Positions 46,432 through 54,421 of a stretch of DNA of 64,000 nucleotides are shown piece after piece. Position 1 is the first letter of the stretch. Every line of letters begins with the position of its first letter. Position numbers and translations under genes: made by a program. A model generated the notes under the pieces. The model was not told the DNA's origin, made no database searches, and saw only the letters and a list, made by a program, of their open reading frames with translations. Source of the stretch: Candidatus Helarchaeota archaeon (GTDB taxonomy: Archaea > Asgardarchaeota > Lokiarchaeia > Helarchaeales > JABXJV01); contig JABXJV010000421.1 in the NCBI GenBank assembly GCA_013375355.1, positions 6,754 through 70,753 on the forward strand, in the 5' to 3' direction.

Positions 46432-47676
46432 GTGATAAAGCTGGTTAGTCATAAATCTATAAATAAGAAAGAAAATGTTTGTAATAATTGTTTCAATATA
46501 AATTATTTTGATCCTTCAACAAATAGAACAATAAAAATTGAGGAAAATGGACTATGTTCTTTATGCAACCAGGATCTATATGATAAAGGAAATTTTTTTG
46601 CTCTTAAAGGAAAAGTAATAAATGAATTACCGAAAATATTTGAAAAAGTGAAAAAAGAAAAACATGAATATGATGCTATATTGTGGCTGAGTGGTGGAAA
46701 GGACAGTTCTGCTGCATTAATTTTAGCAAAAGAAAAGTATGATTTAAACTTATTAGCATTTACTTTAGATAGGGGAAACCATTTCAAGCAAACTACAGAA
46801 AATATAAGAAATTTAACGGATGATTTAGGAGTAGACCATATAAATATTAAAATCCCCAAAAAAATCTTTGGAAATATATTTAAATTTGGAATGCAAACCA
46901 TGAATATTACTGCAATTTGTTGTAAAGTTTGTGGAAGTCTTATGTTTATTCCAATATCATCAAAAATCCTCTTAAAATATGATATTCCAATTGTTATAAA
47001 CGGAATAGATTTATGGGAAATTTATGGAGCTTATTTAGACCAAAAATGGAGAGAAAATCAGAATGAAATAAATAAAAATTTTAATCAGTTTTATCAATAT
47101 ATTCCCCAATTTGGTCAATTATTAAATGATTATAAGCATATTATCAAAAAGATAATTACACTTTTGAATAGTTATTCAAAAAATAATGAACATTTTGAGG
47201 AGCTAAAGGGAGAATTTTTACGAACTATTGAACCACTCAAATGTTATTGGTTAACTGAAGAAGAAAAACGAAAATTTAATGAAATAAACAAAAAAATAAA
47301 ATATATACCGCTCACTGCAATTGAAATTTCTAAAAAAACAGAACTCATGGATTTATTAAAAAAATATAATTGGAAAACGCCAAAATTACCTTCAGGTGAA
47401 ATTGTAGGAACTGATTGTCAAGCAGGTGGTATAGTTAATGCCATTATGAGCTTTGATGCGAAAAGAAAGCTTTGGTCATATAGGATACTGAGTGGACTTG
47501 TAACTAAACAACAAGCTTTAGATGAAATTAATAAGCCAATTAATTTTGAGCCTCTAAAGGAAACAATGAAACATTTTGGATTGAAAAAATTAGAAAATCG
47601 GTTAAAATATGGCTGGAAGAATCCGAAATATAGAAGAATCTATAATCTAGGTGTAATAGATAAATTAAATCAATGA
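46432..47676 (+). CDS. PP-loop ATP pyrophosphatase (N-acetyl sugar amidotransferase-like)
   Basis: 414 aa. An N-terminal zinc-like Cys set (CNNCFNINYFDP and CSLCNQD) precedes the PP-loop LWLSGGKDSSAALILA near residue 85. AICCKVCGS near residue 160 adds more cysteines. The layout fits the WbpG/PseA-like sugar amidotransferase group, but tRNA-thiolation enzymes share the same motifs. Start GTG 46432. No glycan gene cluster is seen nearby. Confidence 0.7.
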   Translation: MIKLVSHKSINKKENVCNNCFNINYFDPSTNRTIKIEENGLCSLCNQDLYDKGNFFALKGKVINELPKIFEKVKKEKHEYDAILWLSGGKDSSAALILAKEKYDLNLLAFTLDRGNHFKQTTENIRNLTDDLGVDHINIKIPKKIFGNIFKFGMQTMNITAICCKVCGSLMFIPISSKILLKYDIPIVINGIDLWEIYGAYLDQKWRENQNEINKNFNQFYQYIPQFGQLLNDYKHIIKKIITLLNSYSKNNEHFEELKGEFLRTIEPLKCYWLTEEEKRKFNEINKKIKYIPLTAIEISKKTELMDLLKKYNWKTPKLPSGEIVGTDCQAGGIVNAIMSFDAKRKLWSYRILSGLVTKQQALDEINKPINFEPLKETMKHFGLKKLENRLKYGWKNPKYRRIYNLGVIDKLNQ

Positions 47677-47859
47677 ATTTATCATTTTTATTTAAATTTT
47701 TTAAAGATATTTTTGAGTTATTTTCTAATTTTCTTATGAACTAAGTATTTTTCCTTTAATCAATAAATTAAAAATATTGAAAATCTTTAAAATGAATAAT
47801 TAATTAAAATAATTGATTAATAAATAAATAGAATTGCATATAAAAGCAAGGAAAATCCA

Positions 47860-48819
47860 ATGAGCAAAAATTCTAAAGTATTAATTTTAGGATCTTTAGT
47901 ATTTGATAATTTAATGCATTATCCTGATTTTTTTGAAAAAAATATTGTCATTGGGGAACGAAACAATATAGATGGTTCTTTTGTTGTTGATAAATTTGAG
48001 ATTTGCAGGGGTGGTACTGCAGGAAATATCTCCTATAATCTGGGAAAATTGAATATAAAAAATATTTTAATTTCAGTAGCTGGTAAAGATTTTTTAGAAT
48101 ATGGGAAGCTATTAGAAAAAATGGGAACAGATTTAAGAGTAGATATTTATGAAAAAGAAAATACTGCAGCTTGTTTTATAATATACGATAAAGATCATGA
48201 TAAAATTAACATTTTTTGTGCGGGAGCACTTCAAAATGCTTATAAAATTAAAATATCAGAAAAAATATATCCAAATGAGGATATTAAAATTGCAATAAAT
48301 GCACCTAATCCAATAAATTCAATGAAAAATTTTGCTGTTCAACTAGAAGATTTAAAAATCCTAATGATTTTTGATCCGGGGCAGCAAATTAACGAATTTT
48401 CAAAAGGAGATTTATTGAAAATCCTAAAAAAATCAAAATATCTAATATTGAATGAATCTGAGTTAGAAATTTTAAAAAAGAAGACCAAACTTGCAGAAGA
48501 CCAAATTAATCAATTGGTTAATAACATTATAATTACACTTGGAGCGAAAGGGTCAAAAATCTGTCGGATTGATGATAAAATTCATATATCTGCAGCAAAA
48601 CCCAAAATAGTGCTTGATACAACTGGTGCCGGAGATGCTTACAGAGCGGGATTACTTACCGGTATTTATTATAATATCAGTTTAGAAGATTCATGTAAAT
48701 TGGGTTCAATAGTTAGTTCTTTTTCTGTAGAGTCATCTGTGCCACAAAATCAAGAGTTTGATTTTGATGATATAAAAATTAGATATGAAGAAAATTTTGG
48801 CAAGTTTCCTATTAGTTAG
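47860..48819 (+). CDS. PfkB-family carbohydrate or nucleoside kinase
   Basis: 319 aa. N-terminal ILGSLVFDNLM and the RGGTAGNISYNLGKL motif are PfkB signature 1, and LDTTGAGDAYRAGLLTG near residue 250 is signature 2 with catalytic Asp. The substrate may be ribose, adenosine, fructose or other; none can be chosen from motifs. Start ATG 47860 follows AAGGAAAA. Converges with the metallo-beta-lactamase gene 3 bp away. Confidence 0.85.
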   Translation: MSKNSKVLILGSLVFDNLMHYPDFFEKNIVIGERNNIDGSFVVDKFEICRGGTAGNISYNLGKLNIKNILISVAGKDFLEYGKLLEKMGTDLRVDIYEKENTAACFIIYDKDHDKINIFCAGALQNAYKIKISEKIYPNEDIKIAINAPNPINSMKNFAVQLEDLKILMIFDPGQQINEFSKGDLLKILKKSKYLILNESELEILKKKTKLAEDQINQLVNNIIITLGAKGSKICRIDDKIHISAAKPKIVLDTTGAGDAYRAGLLTGIYYNISLEDSCKLGSIVSSFSVESSVPQNQEFDFDDIKIRYEENFGKFPIS

Positions 48820-48822
48820 GAT

Positions 48823-49830
48823 TTAAAAGAAAAATGTTTTTTGCGCTCGAGAATATTTTTGATAATCTAAAATTTGGTCATAACCTGCATGTGAGGAAAG
48901 TGGAAAAGATTTTACTCTGAAATTTTGTGTTTTAGCCCAACCCGTAGCAATCATTATAGAGTTTCTATTATATTTTTCCTCTAATTCTCTAATTTTTCTA
49001 ACATAATAGTAAGGTAATAAAATAACAGATTTGGAATTATATTTTTTATTATTTCCATTCCGATTTTTTGAATTAAAATACGAAGTTAAAGTTTTATTCT
49101 GTCGTTTCTTTTCTAAAGGATGTCTTTTATATTGAAATTTTCCTAAAGGCAAATAAGAAGAATGAATTTCATTTGCTTTGTATATCGAAGGATGAGTGAA
49201 TAAACTGCAATTTAATGTAGAATAGTTTAAAAGTGCTGTAATTTCTTGTTGAACTCCTAATCGCTGGGCAATGATAATTATTTCTTCATTTTTTTCTAAG
49301 GTTTCCTTAAACCAGCTAAGAATTTTAGGATATAAGGTTTTTCGAGTTGGAAAAACATATTCTTGAGAAAAATATGTATCGTCTGTAATAAAAATCCCGT
49401 TATTACATTTCAATAATGGAGCTTTATTCATTCCAAAACGGCTTTCAAGACAAAAATCGCCAGTATACAAAATTATCTTATTATTCAGTTTAATTCTAAA
49501 TTGAAAACTTCCTAAGCAATGTCCTGCATGAAATGCACTTATTTTACATCCTTGAATATTTATTTCATCTTTAGGACTATTATATGGCTCTATAATCTTA
49601 AAATTTGTAATTTTACAATTTTTTTTCAGATTAGATGACAATAAATCGAATGTAGGTCTGCTTAAAATTTTCAGTGGATTAATTTTTTCCACATTTTTAA
49701 TATGATCTATGTGAGCATGGCTGATAAGAACTAGATCGGCATCATTTGCTGAGGAAATTGTTGTAGGATCTATTATAATATGAATTTTTTTCGAAATTAA
49801 GTGCATGCCTCTATTTTTAAGAATTTTCAA
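48823..49830 (-). CDS. metallo-beta-lactamase-fold nuclease-like protein (COG1236 type)
   Basis: 335 aa. HAHIDH near residue 39 is the metal motif; AFHAGHCLGSFQF gives the next His and LYTGDFCLESRFG the Asp. These fit RNA/DNA-processing beta-CASP-related enzymes such as COG1236 or SNM1-like nucleases. The C-terminal half is basic and less conserved, and a full beta-CASP domain is not clear. Substrate unknown. Confidence 0.7.
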   Translation of the reverse strand: MKILKNRGMHLISKKIHIIIDPTTISSANDADLVLISHAHIDHIKNVEKINPLKILSRPTFDLLSSNLKKNCKITNFKIIEPYNSPKDEINIQGCKISAFHAGHCLGSFQFRIKLNNKIILYTGDFCLESRFGMNKAPLLKCNNGIFITDDTYFSQEYVFPTRKTLYPKILSWFKETLEKNEEIIIIAQRLGVQQEITALLNYSTLNCSLFTHPSIYKANEIHSSYLPLGKFQYKRHPLEKKRQNKTLTSYFNSKNRNGNNKKYNSKSVILLPYYYVRKIRELEEKYNRNSIMIATGWAKTQNFRVKSFPLSSHAGYDQILDYQKYSRAQKTFFF

Positions 49831-49905
49831 TAAAAATCAACTACTTTTTTTATAGATATTAATAAATTAAAAATAACGGTTTTTTGTCGAAGGAGAAATT
49901 GATTA

Positions 49906-50760
49906 ATGTTAGAATTTGCTGTAAAAATAAGAGATGAAATATATAATGAAAATGATGTTGAATTTAAATTTAAAATTCAAAAATTAATAGACAAATTGAT
50001 GAAAATATTTTATAAGATCTATAATATTACCGAAAAGATACCAATTTATATAAATTTGCATAGTTTTGTTAATGAACTGTTCCCATTAGCGATGATAGAG
50101 CCCAAATTCGAATTTAATAACATTTTTATAAAAAGTCTATGGTTTTATTTTTGCCCTTCAAGGTGGTATTTTACAACAAATGAAATTCTAAAAACTACAT
50201 TATTACATGAAGGATTACACTATAAACACCAATTTAATGAAAAATTTAAAAAGATTTTTCTTGATTTTGAGGGCGATATATTAGAATCTGTTTGCGACAT
50301 ACATTTAATACCATATTTAAAAGAAAATAAATTGGTAAAAAATGAAACAGACCGTATGTTAATAGGTCGCATTTTAAACTTAATGAAAAAAGAAAATCGC
50401 GTTTTATTAGTCAAAAATTTCTGCGAAAATAAAAAAATTAATGAAATTAAAATACAATTTCAATTAAATAAACCCTCAATTTATCTTTTATCTATTTTAT
50501 TTTATTCAAATCGGTATTTAGAATTAATTGGTAAAAGTTCTAAAATTTTTGATATAATAAAAAGACAAATAAAAAATCAAGATACAGAATTCAAAGCGAA
50601 AGAAGAAAAATTTAATTTAATCTTTGAAGAAGCACTATACATTAAAAATGGAGAAGAAATGGAAAAGATACTTCTCAAATTAAATTCATTCAAAAATAAT
50701 CTCTTAAATAATAATTTGTATTATAAAATAAATTTTGATTTAAAAATTAAAAAATATTAA
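49906..50760 (+). CDS. putative zinc metalloprotease-like protein
   Basis: 284 aa. TTLLHEGLHYKHQ near residue 103 is an HExxH zincin motif, and FEGDILESVCDIH downstream may supply a third ligand. No signal peptide or membrane span is visible, so it would be cytosolic. The rest is helical and lysine-rich. No named family is recognised. Its end overlaps the tail of the next, convergent gene by 4 bp. Confidence 0.5.
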   Translation: MLEFAVKIRDEIYNENDVEFKFKIQKLIDKLMKIFYKIYNITEKIPIYINLHSFVNELFPLAMIEPKFEFNNIFIKSLWFYFCPSRWYFTTNEILKTTLLHEGLHYKHQFNEKFKKIFLDFEGDILESVCDIHLIPYLKENKLVKNETDRMLIGRILNLMKKENRVLLVKNFCENKKINEIKIQFQLNKPSIYLLSILFYSNRYLELIGKSSKIFDIIKRQIKNQDTEFKAKEEKFNLIFEEALYIKNGEEMEKILLKLNSFKNNLLNNNLYYKINFDLKIKKY

Positions 50761-51875
50761 AGAGCCTGAAATACTAATTCTCCTAAATCGTATAATTTCA
50801 GTTTTGAGTTAGTATAACGAATTACTCGCTCAAATGTGGATTCACAAGTCGGACACATTGTTACTAATGCTTCTGCACCTGTTGCTTCTGCTGTATTTAA
50901 CCGTTTTGTTGCTATATCAATACTTAAATCTGCATTAGCTGAAAGCATACCTCCTCCAGCCCCACAACATTTAGCTTCATATTTATTATTATCCATTTCA
51001 AGGAGTTCAATTCCAGGAATACTTGTTAATATAATTCTAGGATATTCTAGAATTCGCATATGTCGTCCTAAATCACAAGGATCATGCCAAGTTACCTTCA
51101 TTTTAATTTTATTTTGAAAATTTATTCTACCAATTTTTAATAAATCGGCAAGAGCTTCGGTATAATGTAAAATTTCAGGATTAAAATTTGTTTCCAGTTT
51201 AACATATTTATTCTTTAAGATTTTATAACAACCAGGACAAGGAGTAATAATTTTTTCAATTTCTTTTTTATTAAATATTTCAATATTTTTGAGGGATAAT
51301 GCATGAAACTTTTCTAAATATCCTGTAGTAGATAATACAGCTCCGCAACACCTTTCATTTTCACCAAAATAATTAAGCTTAAATCCTAATTTAATTAAAG
51401 AACAATATATTTTTTTCAATCGTTCAGGTTGCAAGTATGGATAAACACATCCTGCAAAAAACAATTTATTTGAACTTTTAGAAATTGGTAGTCCATCTGA
51501 CCAATTCGAACGCTTTTCATTCGATTCTTTGAAGGGATTGTTATAATCAAGAATATTTTTAACACTTATTCTATGATATTTATTCTCATGACCCATATTT
51601 ATTAAATCTGCTCTTAAAGATTCAATCAGATCAACATTATTTAATGCACAACGATATAAACAATATCCGCACGTTGTACATAAACTAATACAATCGATTA
51701 ACTCTTTATTAGGTTTTATCGAACCCTCAATTAACCCTCGGGCAATAAGCATTTTACCTCGACAGCTATAAGCTTCATATCTAAGTTCGGAATAAACAGG
51801 GCAATTTTCGCGACAAAAGCCACATCTTGTTCTATTACAAGTGTATATATTTTCCTTTAAATCATCGATATACAT
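50757..51875 (-). CDS. CCG-domain Fe-S protein (HdrD/GlpC-like)
   Basis: 372 aa. Two N-terminal 4Fe-4S sites are CNRTRCGFCRENCPVY and CISLCTTCGYCLYRC. Two cysteine-rich CCG domains follow, with NERCCGAVLS near residue 180 and AKCCGAGGGMLS near residue 305. Such proteins pass electrons in heterodisulfide reductase, lactate or glycolate dehydrogenase complexes. No flavoprotein partner is next to it. Start ATG 51875 is clear. Confidence 0.85.
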   Translation of the reverse strand: MYIDDLKENIYTCNRTRCGFCRENCPVYSELRYEAYSCRGKMLIARGLIEGSIKPNKELIDCISLCTTCGYCLYRCALNNVDLIESLRADLINMGHENKYHRISVKNILDYNNPFKESNEKRSNWSDGLPISKSSNKLFFAGCVYPYLQPERLKKIYCSLIKLGFKLNYFGENERCCGAVLSTTGYLEKFHALSLKNIEIFNKKEIEKIITPCPGCYKILKNKYVKLETNFNPEILHYTEALADLLKIGRINFQNKIKMKVTWHDPCDLGRHMRILEYPRIILTSIPGIELLEMDNNKYEAKCCGAGGGMLSANADLSIDIATKRLNTAEATGAEALVTMCPTCESTFERVIRYTNSKLKLYDLGELVFQAL

Positions 51876-52030
51876 TTTTAATCATTATAATGTTTAATTA
51901 ATTTATTTTTTTACTGCCAAACGATATTTTTAATTTATAATTTTTTTCTAATATTCTAAAAGCAAAATTTTTTAAAAATTATTGATTCTTTTTTAATAAC
52001 AATAAAAAATAATTATCCGTTCTATAATGA

Positions 52031-52489
52031 ATGAGGTGTTATGTAACGACAGGTTTAAAATCACCAAAAGGCGAATTTGCAGGAAGATTATTAATTAAGA
52101 AGAGAAAAAAATTCCGTTGGAAGGATATTAGATATAAAAGAAGAAAATTGAAGTTGAATATAAAATCAGATCCATTAGAGGGTGCTCCTCAAGCACGAGG
52201 TATCGTTCTAGAAAAAATTGGAATAGAAACAAAACAACCAAATTCAGGAATTCGTAAATGTGTTCGTATTCAACTTATTAAAAACGGAAAGCAAATAACT
52301 GCATTTCTCCCTGGTGATGGAGCATTAAATTTTATTGATGAGCATGATGAAGTTCTAGTTGAAGGTATTGGGGGGGCGAAAGGTCGTGCTGTAGGTGATC
52401 TACCAGGCGTTAGATGGAAGGTTATTAAAGTAAATAATGTGGGGCTCGAATCTCTTTTAACAGGTAAAAAAGAAAAACCTATAAGGTAA
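52031..52489 (+). CDS. rps12: ribosomal protein uS12
   Basis: 152 aa. The conserved core is [54 protein letters not shown] and [12 protein letters not shown], all hallmarks of archaeal S12 in the decoding centre. The N-terminal [15 protein letters not shown] is atypical. Elsewhere it is usually next to rps7 and EF genes, but here it stands alone. Ribosome site GGTG is weak. Confidence 0.95.
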   Translation: MRCYVTTGLKSPKGEFAGRLLIKKRKKFRWKDIRYKRRKLKLNIKSDPLEGAPQARGIVLEKIGIETKQPNSGIRKCVRIQLIKNGKQITAFLPGDGALNFIDEHDEVLVEGIGGAKGRAVGDLPGVRWKVIKVNNVGLESLLTGKKEKPIR

Positions 52490-52504
52490 ATTATTTAGAT
52501 ATTC

Positions 52505-53563
52505 TTAAATAGGAGAACCTGGCAAGTTAGTTTTTAATTGCATATTTGATATTTTTAATATAGTGGGGGCAACATCTAGAGTTGAATAAGTTCGTGATGA
52601 ATAATCCGGAGGATATTTAAGTTTATAATTTTTGCTTATAATAATAAGGGGAACGTATACTTCTTCTTTTAAATATCCACCGTGACTCCCGTTTAAATTT
52701 TCCTTTTCAAATTCAATCCCCTTATTTGCAGAAATCACAATATCTCCAGTCCTTTTATGATGTAATTTAATATCCTTCGTTTGTGATTTCAGAAAAATTT
52801 TGTCAATTTCTTTTAATTGGTTGAGTTCTTCTATTATTTCTTTATTGTTCTCATTTGAGTAAATATGACATGCTCGATGAGATTCTAAGAATTGGCTTGA
52901 TATTCCTTCTTTTTGAAAATAACTTTTTAAATCAAATCTTCTAGATACCTTAGTCATACCATGGTCTGCGGTAATTATCATTATTAATTTATCGTCAATA
53001 ATTTCATAGATTTTTGATAAAAAATGATCGCATTTAGATATTTCATCCAGATATTTTTTATTATCAGGACCAAATGTTTCACCATAACCATCAACTCCTG
53101 CAAAATTAATTACCCCAAATTTGATATTATAATCTCTTAATAATTTCAAAGATTTATCAAAAATTAGTTCATCCCTTTCTTCTAAGGGAATTTTATTTAA
53201 TTCTTTCATAGAAAATGTATAATCTGCTCCTTTTGTTATAGGTTCTGCTACAGCCATAGTTCTTAGTGATTTAAGCATTTCAAAAAGAGTCTGGGTTTGA
53301 ATATATTCAGAAGGGTCATAATAGTCAAAATGTTTTACTTTTTTATCATTGCTATCAAAAAATTGATTACCAATCATTCCATGTTGTTCAGGAAAAGTGC
53401 CAGTTACGATTGTAGAGTGCCCGGTATAAGTTGCTGTTGGAAATACTGTCTTACAATTAAAGCTTATGAATCCTTTTTCACTTAAAGAATCTATGAATGG
53501 GGTTTGAGCTTTAATATATGAATTTATTGCACAACCGTCTAAAATAAATAATAAAATAATCAA
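52505..53563 (-). CDS. type I phosphodiesterase/nucleotide pyrophosphatase (alkaline phosphatase fold)
   Basis: 352 aa. Metal/nucleophile motifs are FILDGCAINSYI at the N-terminus, FPTATYTGHSTIVTGTFPEQHG with the catalytic Thr, ADHGMTKVSRR in the middle and the NGSHGGYLKEE region late. No leader peptide is clear, although the first residues MIILLFIL are hydrophobic. Substrate may be nucleotides or phosphodiesters. Convergent with rps12 15 bp away. Confidence 0.8.
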   Translation of the reverse strand: MIILLFILDGCAINSYIKAQTPFIDSLSEKGFISFNCKTVFPTATYTGHSTIVTGTFPEQHGMIGNQFFDSNDKKVKHFDYYDPSEYIQTQTLFEMLKSLRTMAVAEPITKGADYTFSMKELNKIPLEERDELIFDKSLKLLRDYNIKFGVINFAGVDGYGETFGPDNKKYLDEISKCDHFLSKIYEIIDDKLIMIITADHGMTKVSRRFDLKSYFQKEGISSQFLESHRACHIYSNENNKEIIEELNQLKEIDKIFLKSQTKDIKLHHKRTGDIVISANKGIEFEKENLNGSHGGYLKEEVYVPLIIISKNYKLKYPPDYSSRTYSTLDVAPTILKISNMQLKTNLPGSPI

Positions 53564-53871
53564 AGAAATCCCATTTTAATATTATATTCAATTGCTGTTT
53601 TTCAAAATTTAAATAGAATTTTAGATTTTTAAATAGATTTTTTAATAGAAAAATAATTTGTAAAAGGAAAAAAAGAGAAATTTATGAAAATAATAAAAGT
53701 TCCAAAATAATTTATTGAATAAAAGAAATTATTATGAATGAAAATATTGTTTGAGAGGATAATTTTATAATAAATTCAGCAAGAACGTTAATCTTTCAAA
53801 ATTTGTGGGTATTAAATATCAAAAATTCTAATCATTTATAAAATACAATTAAGTGAACAAGTGGATTATCG
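53564..53871. other. AT-rich intergenic region
   Basis: 308 bp between the phosphodiesterase gene and a Roadblock gene. Nothing beyond AT-rich promoter-like sequence is seen. Confidence 0.4.
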
Positions 53872-54249
53872 ATGTCAGTTTTAATAAAAAACTACAATAT
53901 TGATAAATTAAAAGAATGTTTAGAGGATCTTAATTCAAAAAATGGAAATAAAGGATGTATTTTATGCTCAGAAGAAGGTTTAGTTGTTATTTCAACAAAA
54001 AATGGAAACAATCAAATAGATTTTGACTCATTGGCTGCTATGGGCGCAACATTATTGAGTATTATGAATGATCAAATTTTTTTAGATATAATAATAACAT
54101 ATGAAAACAAAAAAGTCTTTATCCGTAAAATAAACGGAGATATTTGTAATTTTATATTCATTAATATTTTTGAATATAATAAAAGATATTTTAGGCGAGA
54201 TGTAAACAAAACAATTAAAAAAATTAGTAAACTTCTAACTTCATATTAA
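53872..54249 (+). CDS. Roadblock/LC7-like protein
   Basis: 125 aa. GCILCSEEGLVVISTK, DFDSLAAMGATLLSIMNDQ and a final basic helix follow the Roadblock strand-helix order. The middle is less conserved than in the 40.7-kb copy. No partner GTPase is next to it; the next genes are tRNA-Gly and the EF-2 paralogue on the other strand. Confidence 0.65.
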   Translation: MSVLIKNYNIDKLKECLEDLNSKNGNKGCILCSEEGLVVISTKNGNNQIDFDSLAAMGATLLSIMNDQIFLDIIITYENKKVFIRKINGDICNFIFINIFEYNKRYFRRDVNKTIKKISKLLTSY

Positions 54250-54276
54250 AAAATGATTTTGGTGCAGCTGCCGAGA

Positions 54277-54307
54277 TTTTTGGAATAAATCTAAAATATT
54301 TAATTCT
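54277..54307 (-). other. tRNA-Gly intron 2 at position 59/60
   Basis: T-stem as outer helix; central pairing UUCG with CAAA (one C-A mismatch), bulges AAA and AAU, inner helix GAAU(U)AAAU with AUUUAUUC. 31 nt removed. Confidence 0.8.
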
Positions 54308-54336
54308 TTCGAACCCGGGTCAGAGGCTTGGGAGGC

Positions 54337-54367
54337 TTCCGTAAATTGATCCATAATGATCAATTTG
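54337..54367 (-). other. tRNA-Gly intron 1 in the anticodon stem (near 29/30)
   Basis: Inner helix AAAUUGAUC/GAUCAAUUU (9 bp) with loop AUUAUG; the 4-base sides ACGG and ACGG pair only by a CG/CG core; bulges GGC and AAG; outer AGG/CCU. Geometry and spliced product fit, but the central helix is weak, so the exact boundary may shift. Confidence 0.6.
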
Positions 54368-54421
54368 CCCCGTCCTAACCGACTAGACTACAGCTGCATT
54401 ATATTTATTTTTAAAATAATA

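Larger units (their letters stand above)
54260..54397 (-). tRNA. tRNA-Gly (anticodon CCC) with two 31-nt introns
   Basis: Acceptor GCAGCTG/CAGCTGC, discriminator A, encoded CCA. Intron 1 (54337-54367) splits the anticodon stem; after removal the stem is GGGGC/GCCTC with loop CTCCCAA, giving CCC. Intron 2 (54277-54307) lies in the T-loop; after removal T-stem CCGGG/CTCGG encloses TTCGAAT. Variable loop TGAC matches archaeal tRNA-Gly. The gene is 138 bp long but makes a tRNA of normal size. Confidence 0.85.
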
